A DNA stretch of 64,000 nt from Tubulanus polymorphus (taxonomy: Eukaryota; Nemertea; Palaeonemertea; Tubulaniformes; Tubulanidae), in NCBI RefSeq assembly GCF_964204645.1, contig NC_134025.1, forward strand, positions 24,024,001 through 24,088,000, given 5' to 3'. Below, one piece after another: positions 23,601 through 32,020 of this stretch (the stretch's first letter is position 1; the number at the start of each line of letters is the position of its first letter). The notes below the pieces were generated by a model that searched no databases, was not told where the DNA came from, and worked only from the letters and a program-made list of their open reading frames with translations. Both the position numbers and the translations under genes were made by a program.

Positions 23601-25978
23601 CATCACAAATCTTCAGACATATTCAAACTATAGCTTTGCAATACAAGTTTACAATGAAGTTGGCCGATCAGAAAAATCAGCATGGGTCGATGCCATGACT
23701 AAGCCTTCTGGTGAGTAAAGAAAGTGATCGTAAAACGTAGATAGATAATGTAAGTGATTATCTTATGGCACATGACATGGAAATTATTGTGGGGTGCTTG
23801 ATTGCTGGTGTTCTATTATTCATCATTCAGTCTATTAACCATACACTTTCTATTCGTTCACATGCAAGAGTTAATGAAGAAATGCGTGACAGCTTGTGAA
23901 AAAATCAGTGCTACACATTTGAGCCTTATGTTTCAACTATCCGTATGTAGCATATGTTTGAGAAGAACAATATAACTTTGCAAGAGTTGCAAATGATTTT
24001 TTATGGGTGGTTTTGATAGCCTAGAAATTCAAGACTTTAGTGTCGTATTCCGGATGTTTGAATGTATTTTGTTATTACTGATTCACTATGGATATTGTTT
24101 TTCTATAGCGCCGGTCATATTGAACCCGCCTGTTATGACCACAAATGGCTCGTTTGTTATCGTCAACTGGAAGAATTCGTTCATTCTGAACGGTGAATTG
24201 TTGGAGTATTTGCTGTACACAGATAACCAGTTAACGTATAGCGGAACTGCTACGTCCGCTTTCGTTGAAAGATCAACTAGAAATCAAAGTAAGAACATTA
24301 AAAACTTTCTCTACATGATGGTTATCTTTTTGATTCATATAGTGCATTCTCCTAGTACCAAAATTGTCATTCTTTACAATGCTATCATATTTTCTACTCT
24401 TTAAGAGTTCAGATTCATGGTACGATGTCGCACAAGACAGGGTATTGCTGATACAAAGTCCGTTGTCTTTGATCCTCAATCACCAGGGAATATAGGTAGG
24501 TTTTCTTATCAATATATAGCGGATCGAATTGATTAGAAATCTATACAAAACACATCACTATGTACTGATTGCGAAGCCCTTCACTCCTTCCTTTATATCA
24601 ATTATTCATAGCATTAAGCTAATTTGACTGTGATGCCGTGCAAAAAAGGAATAAATATACATCAGTATGGTATAATTGGTTCTGAACTGCTCTTGAAAAA
24701 ACTTCCTTTGTTCATGCTGCATCTCTTTGATATGAATAGTTCACTTGATATGAAGAACGATACCAGTGCCATAGGATTAGAATTAACCATTGCCATATAC
24801 AGTCCGATTGATAAGAAACATTTTGAAATGAATATTCATTTGATTGGCGAATGGGGGTACACAGTATTTTTGTTATTTTCCTTACATTATAACATTATCA
24901 AAACCTACTAACGGGAAACAATATCCATTTCCAGGGAGCACAGTCGCGCCACAGCCACCTCTGGCACGTAGCATGCCTTTCTATCAAGAAGTGTGGTTCA
25001 TCGCATTTGTTCTAATCGTCGCGTTAGTTTTGTTGTTCATCGGCATCGTATTTTGTATCAAGTACACGGGAAGAAGTACGCCATTTATCAGAGAACGGGC
25101 ACCGCTTCAGCCTCGACAGGCCATGTCAAATGTGAAACCGGGATATATGCGAGAACAGTATGAAGACAGCTACGTAGCAGTAAGTTTTTGGCGTGTTTGT
25201 CTTGTCTAATCGAAACTATATTTGGAGGATCAATACTTGTGCTTAGAGCATTCCTCATGGAAATCAGTTTAAAGCTAGACTATTCATTGTCTTCCCCAGA
25301 GACATATTCTGGTATCTGAATTGTTGATACATGAAGAAGTCCCACATTTCAAATTTCATACGATAGAATTTATCAAAATAGAACCACAAAATTTTGTCAG
25401 TTTTCGTCAGTCATCATCAGGTGGAATGTTAGTCAACAGCCGAAACGTTGTGGTTTAATTTTGATAAATTCTATCATATAAAATTTGTATTGTGGGACTT
25501 CTTCATTTATCAACAGTTTACACGGATTAGAGTGTTTTATTTGACTACTAATCTGAAATGTTTTTCGTATATTTTTTAGGATAATCATAGACCAGATAGT
25601 CAAGCTAGTATAATAAGCGCTGGTAAGCTTCACCCCGGCTATGTGAATCCTGCATTCGCGACGGTGCGTTCCAGTCGTCCGAACAGTGTACACGATCTGA
25701 CATTTGATCACCGGTCGCAAAAATCGTCAAAATATATGAGCGACGATGAAGATGATCTGATTTGGTCCGGGCAGGTTCCATATGACAGCGGTATACATAA
25801 TTTAACCGTAAGTAGATTCATGTTCTGTCTTCATTTCATCGTTTTCTTCATGGATATCACTGATTACAAAATTTGATGTTTATTTCAGTTTAATGCATCC
25901 GAGGACTACGGACCTAGTGAAAATCAACCATACAGTATAGCCACTAAAGAACAACTTTTTACCGATACACATCTATGA
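1..25978 (+). CDS. USH2A: Usherin (USH2A orthologue), 5'-truncated by window edge
   Basis: Large multi-exon gene for a giant extracellular-matrix/stereocilia-link type membrane protein. Read in splice order the product has: end of the laminin N-terminal domain, about ten laminin-EGF repeats, four to five FN3, two LamG, many FN3, a region with thirteen CC pairs, more FN3, one membrane helix, and a tail ending DTHL then TGA at 25976-25978. This order matches vertebrate usherin throughout. About 60 exons can be followed by GT-AG borders, most of phase 1, so most domain exons can be skipped in frame. Signal peptide, the first LamG-like domain and most of LamN lie left of the window. In vertebrates usherin forms the ankle-link/periciliary complex with ADGRV1, whirlin and harmonin; an invertebrate role (sensory cilia) is inference. 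Exon borders are read by eye and a few may be off by one or two bases. Confidence 0.96.
297..3109 (+). other. USH2A: USH2A laminin-EGF repeat array
   Basis: Exons at about 297-390, 504-830, 913-1108, 1232-1888, 2354-2540 and 2946-3109 encode about ten repeats with the laminin-EGF pattern (C-x-C, GxCxC, GxxCDxC, GC). The exon 1232-1888 carries several whole repeats in one block. Motifs such as GGGGVC, NDKPF and NPYGCSK fall where vertebrate usherin has similar words. In laminin-type proteins these repeats form a stiff rod next to LamN. Confidence 0.92.
1981..2308. mobile_element. MITE-like element in USH2A intron
   Basis: The intron between 1888 and 2354 contains terminal inverted repeats: TATAAGTTGGATTATAGAT near 1983 and its imperfect complement ending in TAATCCAACTTATAA near 2307. 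The interior has two direct copies of GTGATTGGAGAGGGG about 50 bp apart. No coding capacity. The size of about 330 bp fits a non-autonomous DNA transposon; no clear target duplication was seen. Confidence 0.55.
3293..5415 (+). other. USH2A: USH2A first fibronectin type III block
   Basis: Exons about 3293-3466, 3601-4089, 4203-4451, 4689-4864, 4954-5098 and 5185-5415 encode four to five FN3 domains. Each shows the W-x-x-P strand, the PNG turn (for example PPDNKNG, PSKPNG), and the L-x-P-x-x-x-Y core followed by ACTxGGC, typical of usherin FN3 units. They separate the laminin-EGF rod from the LamG pair, as in vertebrate usherin. Confidence 0.92.
5499..5627 (+). other. USH2A: USH2A LamG-1 constant exon (5' half)
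   Basis: Exon after TCTAG at 5497-5498, ending at donor GGTAAG. It encodes the first beta strands of LamG-1 (MKFRTTAQNAALFY, then EFVVIQIRDGRVWFLFNPQ) and ends in phase 1. It is followed by three alternative-looking versions of the next exon (6264, 7283, 8184), each beginning and ending in the same phase. Confidence 0.88.
6264..6392 (+). other. USH2A: USH2A LamG-1 alternative exon version a
   Basis: 129 nt, phase 1 in and phase 1 out, acceptor GTTAG|GA, donor G|GTTAGG. It encodes 43 residues beginning GCNTEVEIDP, with TYSDGQWHSVQVYRKD in the middle and a final VDDLKG. This is the LamG segment that vertebrate usherin encodes once (there with YSDGKWH). It is paralogous to 7283-7405 and 8184-8309. 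Confidence 0.85.
7283..7405 (+). other. USH2A: USH2A LamG-1 alternative exon version b
   Basis: 123 nt, phase 1 in and out, acceptor ACAG|GA, donor G|GTATGA. It encodes GCVSYLSITNDEG, then SNQWLELEARRSGKHG and a final MNNFNG. It aligns across its whole length with versions a and c. The usual W-H pair is W-L here, so this version is the most diverged at that site. The polypyrimidine tract is weak (ACCAAAAAAACAG), which fits regulated use. Confidence 0.75.
8184..8309 (+). other. USH2A: USH2A LamG-1 alternative exon version c
   Basis: 126 nt, phase 1 in and out, acceptor GACCAG|GA, donor G|GTTTGA (weak). It encodes GCVTFISTTDDEGLPYSD, then NEWHDLFAYRDGKYG and a final DDLWTG. It is closest to version b in the first third and has the W-H pair of version a. 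All three versions have lengths divisible by three and stay in frame with the constant exon at 9009. Confidence 0.82.
8579..8617. repeat. (TA)n microsatellite
   Basis: Near-perfect alternating T and A in the intron after alternative exon c. Probably polymorphic in length. Confidence 0.9.
9009..9399 (+). other. USH2A: USH2A LamG-1 constant 3' exons
   Basis: Two exons, about 9009-9127 and 9219-9399, close LamG-1. The first gives STGVFVGGIPNTVEL, the second SFHGCIKDIQI and WEGCPG, the usual LamG ending with the C-I-K-D strand and a final disulfide. The second ends in phase 1 at donor GGTAAC. Confidence 0.88.
9484..10705 (+). other. USH2A: USH2A second LamG domain
   Basis: Exons about 9484-9948 and 10502-10705. 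Strand and turn words typical of LamG are visible: LRWQIRTT, FVLFMHGGDDRFLYLQV, CDGYWHTLEI, SNIYVGAI, then FGGCIKDMFL and MDGCPLES. Only one version of each exon is present, unlike LamG-1. The intron 9949-10501 has no feature I recognise apart from a short duplicated AGGGCGGATT-x-GG motif near 10360-10410. Confidence 0.88.
10827..16872 (+). other. USH2A: USH2A second fibronectin type III block
   Basis: About 25 short exons (for example 10827-10907, 11006-11305, 11383-11552, 11655-11784, 11864-12054, 12135-12282, 12398-12712, 12804-12983, 13080-13230, 13323-13465, 13550-13686, 13830-13965, 14053-14349, 14449-14670, 14761-14952, 15057-15302, 15387-15599, 16374-16576, 16664-16872) encode roughly a dozen FN3 domains. 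Repeated words are KPNG/SPNG/QPNG turns and ACT-x-GGC. Many domains are split by an intron in the middle, right after the PNG turn or just before AC-x-x-GGC. Confidence 0.92.
15836..15844 (+). other. USH2A: Candidate 9-nt in-frame microexon of USH2A
   Basis: CTACTGGCG is bounded by a good acceptor (TATTTACAG) and a consensus donor (GTAAGT). The flanking exons end and start in phase 1, so inclusion would add exactly three residues (A-T-G) between two FN3 domains. It lies in a 774-bp intron (15600-16373). Splice signals alone support it; transcript evidence is lacking. Confidence 0.45.
16957..18408 (+). other. USH2A: USH2A cysteine-rich CC-pair region
   Basis: Exons about 16957-17056, 17177-17325, 17449-17579, 17661-17845, 17952-18090 and 18205-18408 encode a region between FN3 domains with about thirteen CC pairs (TCCQD, ECCGT, ICCGG, QCCSD, ICCPD, RCCGS, ICCSG, QCCGK, VCCGN, KCCGN, ICCVD, KCCKT, SCCNS). 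It ends with NRCDF and a short TPSPTPPPT linker. Vertebrate usherin has a matching cysteine-rich insertion in the same position. The function of this module is unknown; dense disulfides suggest a compact rigid spacer. Confidence 0.9.
18476..24495 (+). other. USH2A: USH2A third fibronectin type III block
   Basis: About fifteen FN3 domains. Exons are about 18476-18712, 18836-18987, 19076-19268, 19357-19464, 19636-22623 (one very long exon), 22715-22920, 23018-23113, 23187-23422, 23499-23710, 24109-24288 and 24406-24495. The last exon precedes the membrane stalk. The sequence keeps the PNG and ACTxGGC hallmarks to the end. Confidence 0.92.
19636..22623 (+). other. USH2A: USH2A giant uninterrupted exon (about 10 FN3 domains)
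   Basis: A single 2988-nt exon, phase 1 to phase 1, preceded by CACAG and followed by GTACAG. It encodes about 996 residues and ten FN3 units, while exons elsewhere in this gene are 80-500 nt. Inside it, 21207-21218 encodes R-K-K-R, a basic stretch matching the furin consensus R-x-K/R-R, in a loop of one FN3 unit. Confidence 0.93.
24935..25978 (+). other. USH2A: USH2A membrane helix and cytoplasmic tail with PDZ ligand
   Basis: Exons 24935-25179, 25580-25807 and 25889-25978. The first has a stalk, then VWFIAFVLIVALVLLF as the core of a single membrane helix, then basic residues and FIRERAPLQP, matching the juxtamembrane word in vertebrate usherin. The tail ends FTDTHL followed by TGA; DTHL is the class I PDZ ligand that vertebrate usherin uses to bind whirlin and harmonin. 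The middle of the tail is divergent and rich in S, D and E. Confidence 0.94.
25323..25514. mobile_element. Foldback/MITE in USH2A intron
   Basis: A 192-bp element in the intron 25180-25579. Its arms of about 65 bp are inverted copies: GTTGATACATGAAGAAGTCC on the left pairs with the end of GGGACTTCTTCATTTATCAAC on the right. The centre has GTCAACAGCCGAAACGTTG. A related piece in the opposite orientation lies near 35730-35790, so this is a dispersed family. Confidence 0.75.
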
Positions 25979-27045
25979 CGAAATGTACTGCAGTGTTTCG
26001 GAGTTACTGAACAATTTTTATACGATCAACGACGCATTTTTTACAGTATTCTACTGCGGTATGTGCTTTTATCATAGAGATCATTGAATATTTTAGAAAT
26101 CTTTCGGAAAACAGTCTACATGCTTTGTATACATAAGTATGAATTATGGAATACTCATTTGTATCTGGTATCCAGTTAGGCGTGCTGTCCCGTCCAAACG
26201 AGATGTAAGAGGCTAGGGTTATATTGACGTTAATAAAAATATATTGTTTAATTGAGGTAACATATAAAATCATTGAAAATACTGGTTCAAATTCAACGTA
26301 GAAAAATTACTTCAGTGTACATGTAGTTTTAAAACACTTAATCAGATTTTTAAGTGATCATTACCTGTAAAAATTTTAATCTTTAATATCTGTTCATCCA
26401 ATTTGTAGGTTTTATTCAGATAAACATTGGAGCAAATTGCTTCATTATTTGTCTTGCTTATATTGTCACTTTATCATATATAATATCTTGAATTGGTGGT
26501 CTGCATGATCATGTATATACTGACTTGAACTGCTGATTTTTTAAGCATTTTTGTTTTTTTTTTCAAGAATGCCAATTTTTCTGAAGAGATTTTGAGTTTC
26601 TTTCTACCGGTTGATGCATTTTATTCTGCTTTTATCAGTGAAAATGCATTTTCTGTATAGGCGCAATGTTTGATTATAAGAACATGTTATATCTTAGCTA
26701 TACATTTTGGGCTGTTTGTGGAATCATAGATGCATAATGTATCCGTCCTTATTATCACTATTGTTCATACCTTTCATATCTAAGTAGAGGAAAATTATTC
26801 AGGAATGTTGTTTCTCTGTTTATCAGTTTAACTGTTGGTGAACATCACGATATTCCATGTTTAAAGCATTATGTTTAATGCAAGTCTCAAACTTTACAGT
26901 TCAAAAGTCATTCCAAATGTTGTACACGATAGTTCATAACTTTATGTATTAAAATACCATAAGTAGAGTTTATCATGGAAATTGTACCACAGTAATATTT
27001 TATAATTTTTTGTCATATTTCCAATAAACATTTTGTAATAATGTT
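25979..27045 (+). other. USH2A: USH2A 3' untranslated region with poly(A) signal
   Basis: AT-rich non-coding sequence after the stop. A canonical AATAAA at 27023-27028 is followed by a T/GT-rich stretch, so the transcript probably ends near 27045. Nothing coding is visible. Confidence 0.6.
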
Positions 27046-27868
27046 ACACAAGTAAAGTACATTGATTCAAGTTTTTGCAATGCTACAACTTTTCTGTGTT
27101 CATCCTTCTTCCAATTCTAAACTTATGATGGAAAATGAAAATGCATGTTCCAGTGCTTATCAGAGTAGATGGGCATCACGGATTTATCGCAGCCGCCGTC
27201 ATTATTATGGGTATGATTCGGTAAAATGGAGTCCAGTTGACTTGGATCTAATCTACCATCTTGGTAGTAAATGTTTTCTTCCCAGATGTACATGTATCAT
27301 GAAAACTACTGCAACCAATGCTACATAATAAATCAACTCGTCACTTATCCTTAACATAACATCCTTCTGTTTACTCATTTATAGTTGTTGACAATGAATA
27401 ATAATCGGAATCATACTTGAATGACACCTATTGGCTCATTCATATACATGTACATGTAGCTCACAATGGCACATTTTCATCAAATATGTATACATAATCT
27501 TATTCAAAATTAAGCGAATACAATATCAAAATGAACGTAAAATACTACAAAATATCTTTCTGACTAATGCGATCAATATGTACTTCATCAGTATTTTTGT
27601 CATGGAGTTATATTGTACTGTTATAATGGAAGCCCAAATGTATTAGATGTTTTTTATAAGGACAGAAAACCATGTAGTTCTTTCAGTGAGTAACAGCTGT
27701 ACTTATGACAACAGATGAAAGCAGAATCGCATGGAAATAATCTGCACAATGCATAAGCCACAATTAAATACCTGGTATATTCAACAAAATACTAATAGTA
27801 GAAGCACAAAACTTGAAACAAATATGTTTTGGCAATAATCATTACGTTGTTGGCTGTACTCGTATTAA
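27046..27868. other. Intergenic gap between USH2A and DCAF4
   Basis: The two genes converge here. I see no gene; there is a short palindromic run of ACATGTACATG type near 27445-27460 and AT-rich sequence. The 3' UTR of the minus-strand gene probably occupies its right part. Confidence 0.5.
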
Positions 27869-30666
27869 TTACAATGAGTAAAAGTGTATCTCGTCTTTGA
27901 TTCCCATTAATAATCCTGCTTGACTAGACCTCGCCCATTCGGTTGAAAAACGTATAGCAGGTATGATGTCCCGAGAGGCAGGGAAAGGCGGTGGTATCGT
28001 GTGTAGCAATGTGCTGTCCTTCAAACTCCAAATGCGAGTATAACAATCTTGGCCAGCTGTAAAAACCAAGAGGATATCGATATCAACATCCTTTCCAATA
28101 AGTTATTTTTCATAGCACACATTGGAATCGATAAATGATTGTCTGGTTACCTGCACATAACACTGTTTCTGTTGAATCAATATGAAATGGTATCCGACTG
28201 TATTCGTTTACATGTCCGGGAAATTCTTGTACTACTTTTCTCATTCGTAAGTCCCAGCATTGTATCTAATAAAATAATAATTATTATTATCTATCTATTT
28301 GTTACATAGCGCACTCCTATAAATTGTAATCAGTGCACTTTACATAAAGGCCATCACATATAAGCATGTAAGTGCGCTGAACATGAGCTGAGTTGATGAA
28401 AATAGTAATTTAAAACAATTGGAGAATAAATGTTAAGTTGAAATTTACAGGTGACTAAGATTAATTACAGTTATAAATTTTCCTAAAAAAAAGTAAGTTT
28501 TCAAATTCTTGAAAACAATGAATCGATGGACTTTGTCTAATACTTTAGGGCAGTTAGTTCCACACGACAGGTGTTATACATTTAAGGGCCCTGTCACACC
28601 TATTACACGCATTAAGACACGTTTAACTAAAAGACTTTAATGTATCGAATGATACAATAAGTACGTTAATGAGAAAAATTGTTTGCCGTAAGCGTAATTG
28701 AGCAAATGAAATCATTGATAAATTCGTTCTCATGTTAAAGTATTTACCCGGCCGCTAAATGTACTGCAGATAATATAATTTTCATCTTTTAACAGCTGAA
28801 TACAACAGACGCTGGACTCGTGAACAAGAGCTGATACGTAATATGTCGATGAACTCCTTAGGTCGTGACAGCAGACTAAACCTTTTCGCGTTCCACTGTA
28901 CAACAGTGACTTTTCCTTGAGACATGAAAATGAATGAAAAACGGATGATGTGATTTTAATAAATCATAAGCTACGGTTGCCAACAGCGATTTATATACCA
29001 AATTTAGGTTAAGTCAGGACCGGTAACTGAATTTACCGAATACACTGCAGAGGTACTGGTATGTAATTTCTGATATTAATCTAATCAACATACCTGATTG
29101 GAAAAAATCTGTGTCAGTACATCACCATCTCTAGTATTCAATTCCCACAATCGTCTAGTTTCCACGTCGATTAGAATAGCTTTCTTTTCCGAGCCGATAC
29201 TGAACTGTTGATTGTAGCTGTTCCACGCACACGTCCACGCGGCGTTTTTACCTAAATTGAATTCCGTCGATCGATATTCTTGCACCGTACTCGAGTCGAG
29301 ACGTCGAAACAGCGCCAAACTCGGAAATCGTCCTAAAATGCACATTGTCGTGTAAAGTACGGCGCTATTGGAACGATCGTCCACGGACAGCGGCGCCCAA
29401 CAAATATGAGTCACTTTACTGAGAGATTTCATGATGGCAGTTCCCGACGGTTTGATGCCGATTTCCGTCTCGATTTTGACGTCTCTACTTTCGTTGCCCA
29501 TCGAATCGTAAGACGAATCGTTTAAAAATTTCGATGTCGGCGACAAATCTAAAACCTGTATGCGTTGGACGGCGGTCGTTCGTACGGACCATAAACCGAG
29601 AATTTTCGTATAATCACTACTCGGTTGCATCGTATGCATGTGATCCATTACTTCGTACATATTTGCCGGTTCGGGAAAAACCTTCCGACGTAGAGTAGTG
29701 TTCATAAACGGAACTCTAGCTCGTATCATCGGAGCTTTGAATCCATCGGACATTTTGAAACCGAGTCTACGTCTTTCTATCAAACTATCGACGACGTTCG
29801 AAGATCGTAATTTCCTATGATGAACTAGAGTACACGTGACTTTTCGGTTTTCCGACATCTGACATAAAGTCTCGATTCTTCGCTTTTCGTCGTGTTCTCT
29901 TTTGATGCTTTCTCTCGTTACGTTTGAAGAACTCGCGGCTAGATGACTCGGCATAATCTTAAAGTACTTCTTCTTTTCTTTATCGTAATGAAATCCGGGA
30001 AGCTGTTCGCAGATAGTTAAGGTCAATGACAACGCATCAGAACGCTTGGAAAATTGCCTATGAACTCAACAGGGGCGGAGCTTAGAAAATTTGAAGGGTG
30101 TGGTCTAGAAGAAAAGAAAATGCATTTCTCAGATAGAGCAGCCGTGTCAAAGGCCACAAGTGGGTCGCACCCTCGGCATTAACATATTTTTGAAAAAATA
30201 CATCTTAAAAGATGCAAATTCTTCTGAGAGGATGAGTATTTGTAGGTTGTAACAATCTCCGTCTAAACGAAAAAGGGCAAACTCAGTGGGAAGGCAGGGG
30301 TCCAGACCCCTTAGATCCACCCCTGCTCAACGAAAAGTTGTGAGAAAATAGAAACTCACTTATAATTCACCACTTCAAGCCAAGAAAAATCATCTCCAGA
30401 AAGCGTGAATTTCAAAAAAGGATATGAATATGTTCATCAGTACTACTCGAACGACTGTCTTGTCTCATATATATTGGTTGCGGATGTGGCCCTTCTGAAT
30501 TTCGGTGTCTTGAATTCGATGTTCGTTTTTTAGACCGCGAGCAATGTTGGTGGTCGGTTTCCATGCTGTCGTCATCGTCGCTCTCATCTCGTTGAAATGC
30601 TGGTTCTTGACGCCTGTAATGATGACTCTTTCCTTTTCCTTTACCCTTAGACGGCTTCGACGTCAT
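27869..30666 (-). CDS. DCAF4: DCAF4-like WD40 protein (CUL4-DDB1 substrate receptor)
   Basis: Minus-strand gene with start at 30666. The first exon encodes a basic, serine-rich N-terminus (MTSKPSKGKGKGK). A long exon, about 29094-30002, opens with LPGFHYDKEKKKYF, the signature N-terminal word of DCAF4/WDR21, and runs to DVLTQIFSNQ. Exon 28151-28265 gives QCWDLRMRKVVQEFPGHVNEY, whose WDLR is the WDxR motif used to bind DDB1. The last exon, 27869-28056, gives AGQDCYTRIWSLKD and stops. DCAF4 proteins recruit targets to CUL4-RBX1 ubiquitin ligase. Odd points: about 60 residues that vertebrate DCAF4 has between the long exon and the WDLR exon are not found, although the borders are in phase; and the join from the first exon to LPGF is unresolved. 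Confidence 0.85.
28266..29093. mobile_element. Repeat-like sequence inside DCAF4 intron
   Basis: Contains words such as ACATAGCGCACTCC with CAGTGCACTTTACATAAAG (28305-28350) and GGGCCCTGTCACACC (28587-28602) that look like dispersed marine-invertebrate repeats. No WD40 coding sequence could be found on either strand. This is where the missing DCAF4 middle exon(s) should be. Confidence 0.4.
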
Positions 30667-30710
30667 TATCTAAAAAAGAACGATTATGATTTAAAGTGAT
30701 AGGCCCCCTA

Positions 30711-31660
30711 CGGGATCGTTAACTGAATACAGTACACCAAGTATCATTGTTATGAAGATTGGGTCTTGGAGTAATTATTTAGGGTAATTACTCCAAGATT
30801 GAACTAAAATGAATCCAGCCGCAAATTCTAGAATTATGCCATCTCCATTCGGCATTTCTGTAGGCCTACTAACTGTTAAATTGCAGACCTTACTTGACCT
30901 GAGCCAATAATGTAAACATAATAAATAACAAGTAAGTAACAGTAGCAAGCAGACTGTAGGCCTAGAGTAAATTAACATTGATTAAGTGTCGTGAGTCTCT
31001 GATTGAATAGCCTGGAAGTTGACAGTTTTTTTCAAATTGTATCAAAGTTTACTAAGTTCAAACTCATCTATCTTATCATTAAGAAAAATGCACTTACAGT
31101 GGGGGGGGGGGTGCACGGTAGGTTTCTCTGGTCCCTAAAACTTTATATTTTGGCTGTTGATACAATTCAAGGGACATCAGGAGAAGGTGAACGGCTGTAT
31201 ATTGTACTCACGCACCAGTGTGCACTTCAATTAATAGAAAATCAAATTATATTGCTCAATGTAGCGATCGGCGCGCGATTTTTACTATAAGACTACGGCA
31301 TCGAATTTTTAAATTTCCTCATTTTCGTATTTTTGTAAAATCAACCTGAAAAAAAATACTCAAATAGAAATTTGACTGAACGAAAAGTTCTCCGAATAAG
31401 ATGCACGGTTACACAGGTGCCCGCGGGATCCAGGGGGTGGGAATTGTGGAAGCCCGCAAATCTGACTACGCTGCTACTAAATTGCCAGCAGGGAAAAACC
31501 ACTTGGTGATTTTTTCTAAACCTTGTGTACTTAAAGATAGATCTTCGAACGAAGACGGAAAATTATTGTTTGGTTAACCCGTATGGAGTTCTATGGTTAA
31601 CCAGAACTAGGGTGGACAGGCGGGGATCAAGATACGGGAGAGAATCACACATCGAATAGT
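30711..31660. other. Intergenic sequence, no gene seen
   Basis: Upstream of DCAF4. Contains a G homopolymer near 31101-31112 and a GGGATCCAGGGGGTGGG scrap near 31426, resembling repeats also at 30290-30330 and 36525-36560. No coding exon is supported. Confidence 0.4.
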
Positions 31661-31707
31661 CGATTCATAAGTGAAAAATCCGCTAACAATGAGCATAGCG
31701 GCAGCAC
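31661..31707. repeat. Half of a foldback element (3' arm only)
   Basis: Matches the right arm of the 139-bp foldback at 48245-48383, including AAAAATCCGCTAAC, GAGCATA and CGGCAGCAC. The left arm is absent. The homology to the 48-kb copy continues to about 31790, so this lies at the left border of the duplicated block that carries pseudo-astacin copy A. Confidence 0.7.
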
Positions 31708-32020
31708 GTCACGGTAATGTGAGGCAGCCCCTATTTCCCGTCTGTAAACCTACTATTACACCCATAAAATTACGGACCTAATTTGTATTAAGCCCATGAT
31801 ACTAAGAACACATTTTCTTGACAGCTAATTACATGTCAATTTTTACATTCAAGAATATCAATAACATATGGCAAAGAGTAAACCTATTGTTTATTTTAGA
31901 GAAATATGATTCATCGTATTCGGAAATTTAAGGACTCCTTGCAGTACATTGTCAATAAACTGTGATGGCTTACCTTGCGATAAATGTTAAATAAATCATT
32001 TGTAGTGAATATCGTCAAAG

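Noticed and set aside
27062-27328. 88-codon open frame downstream of usherin
   Set aside because: Beyond the poly(A) signal, no homology, no partner exons.
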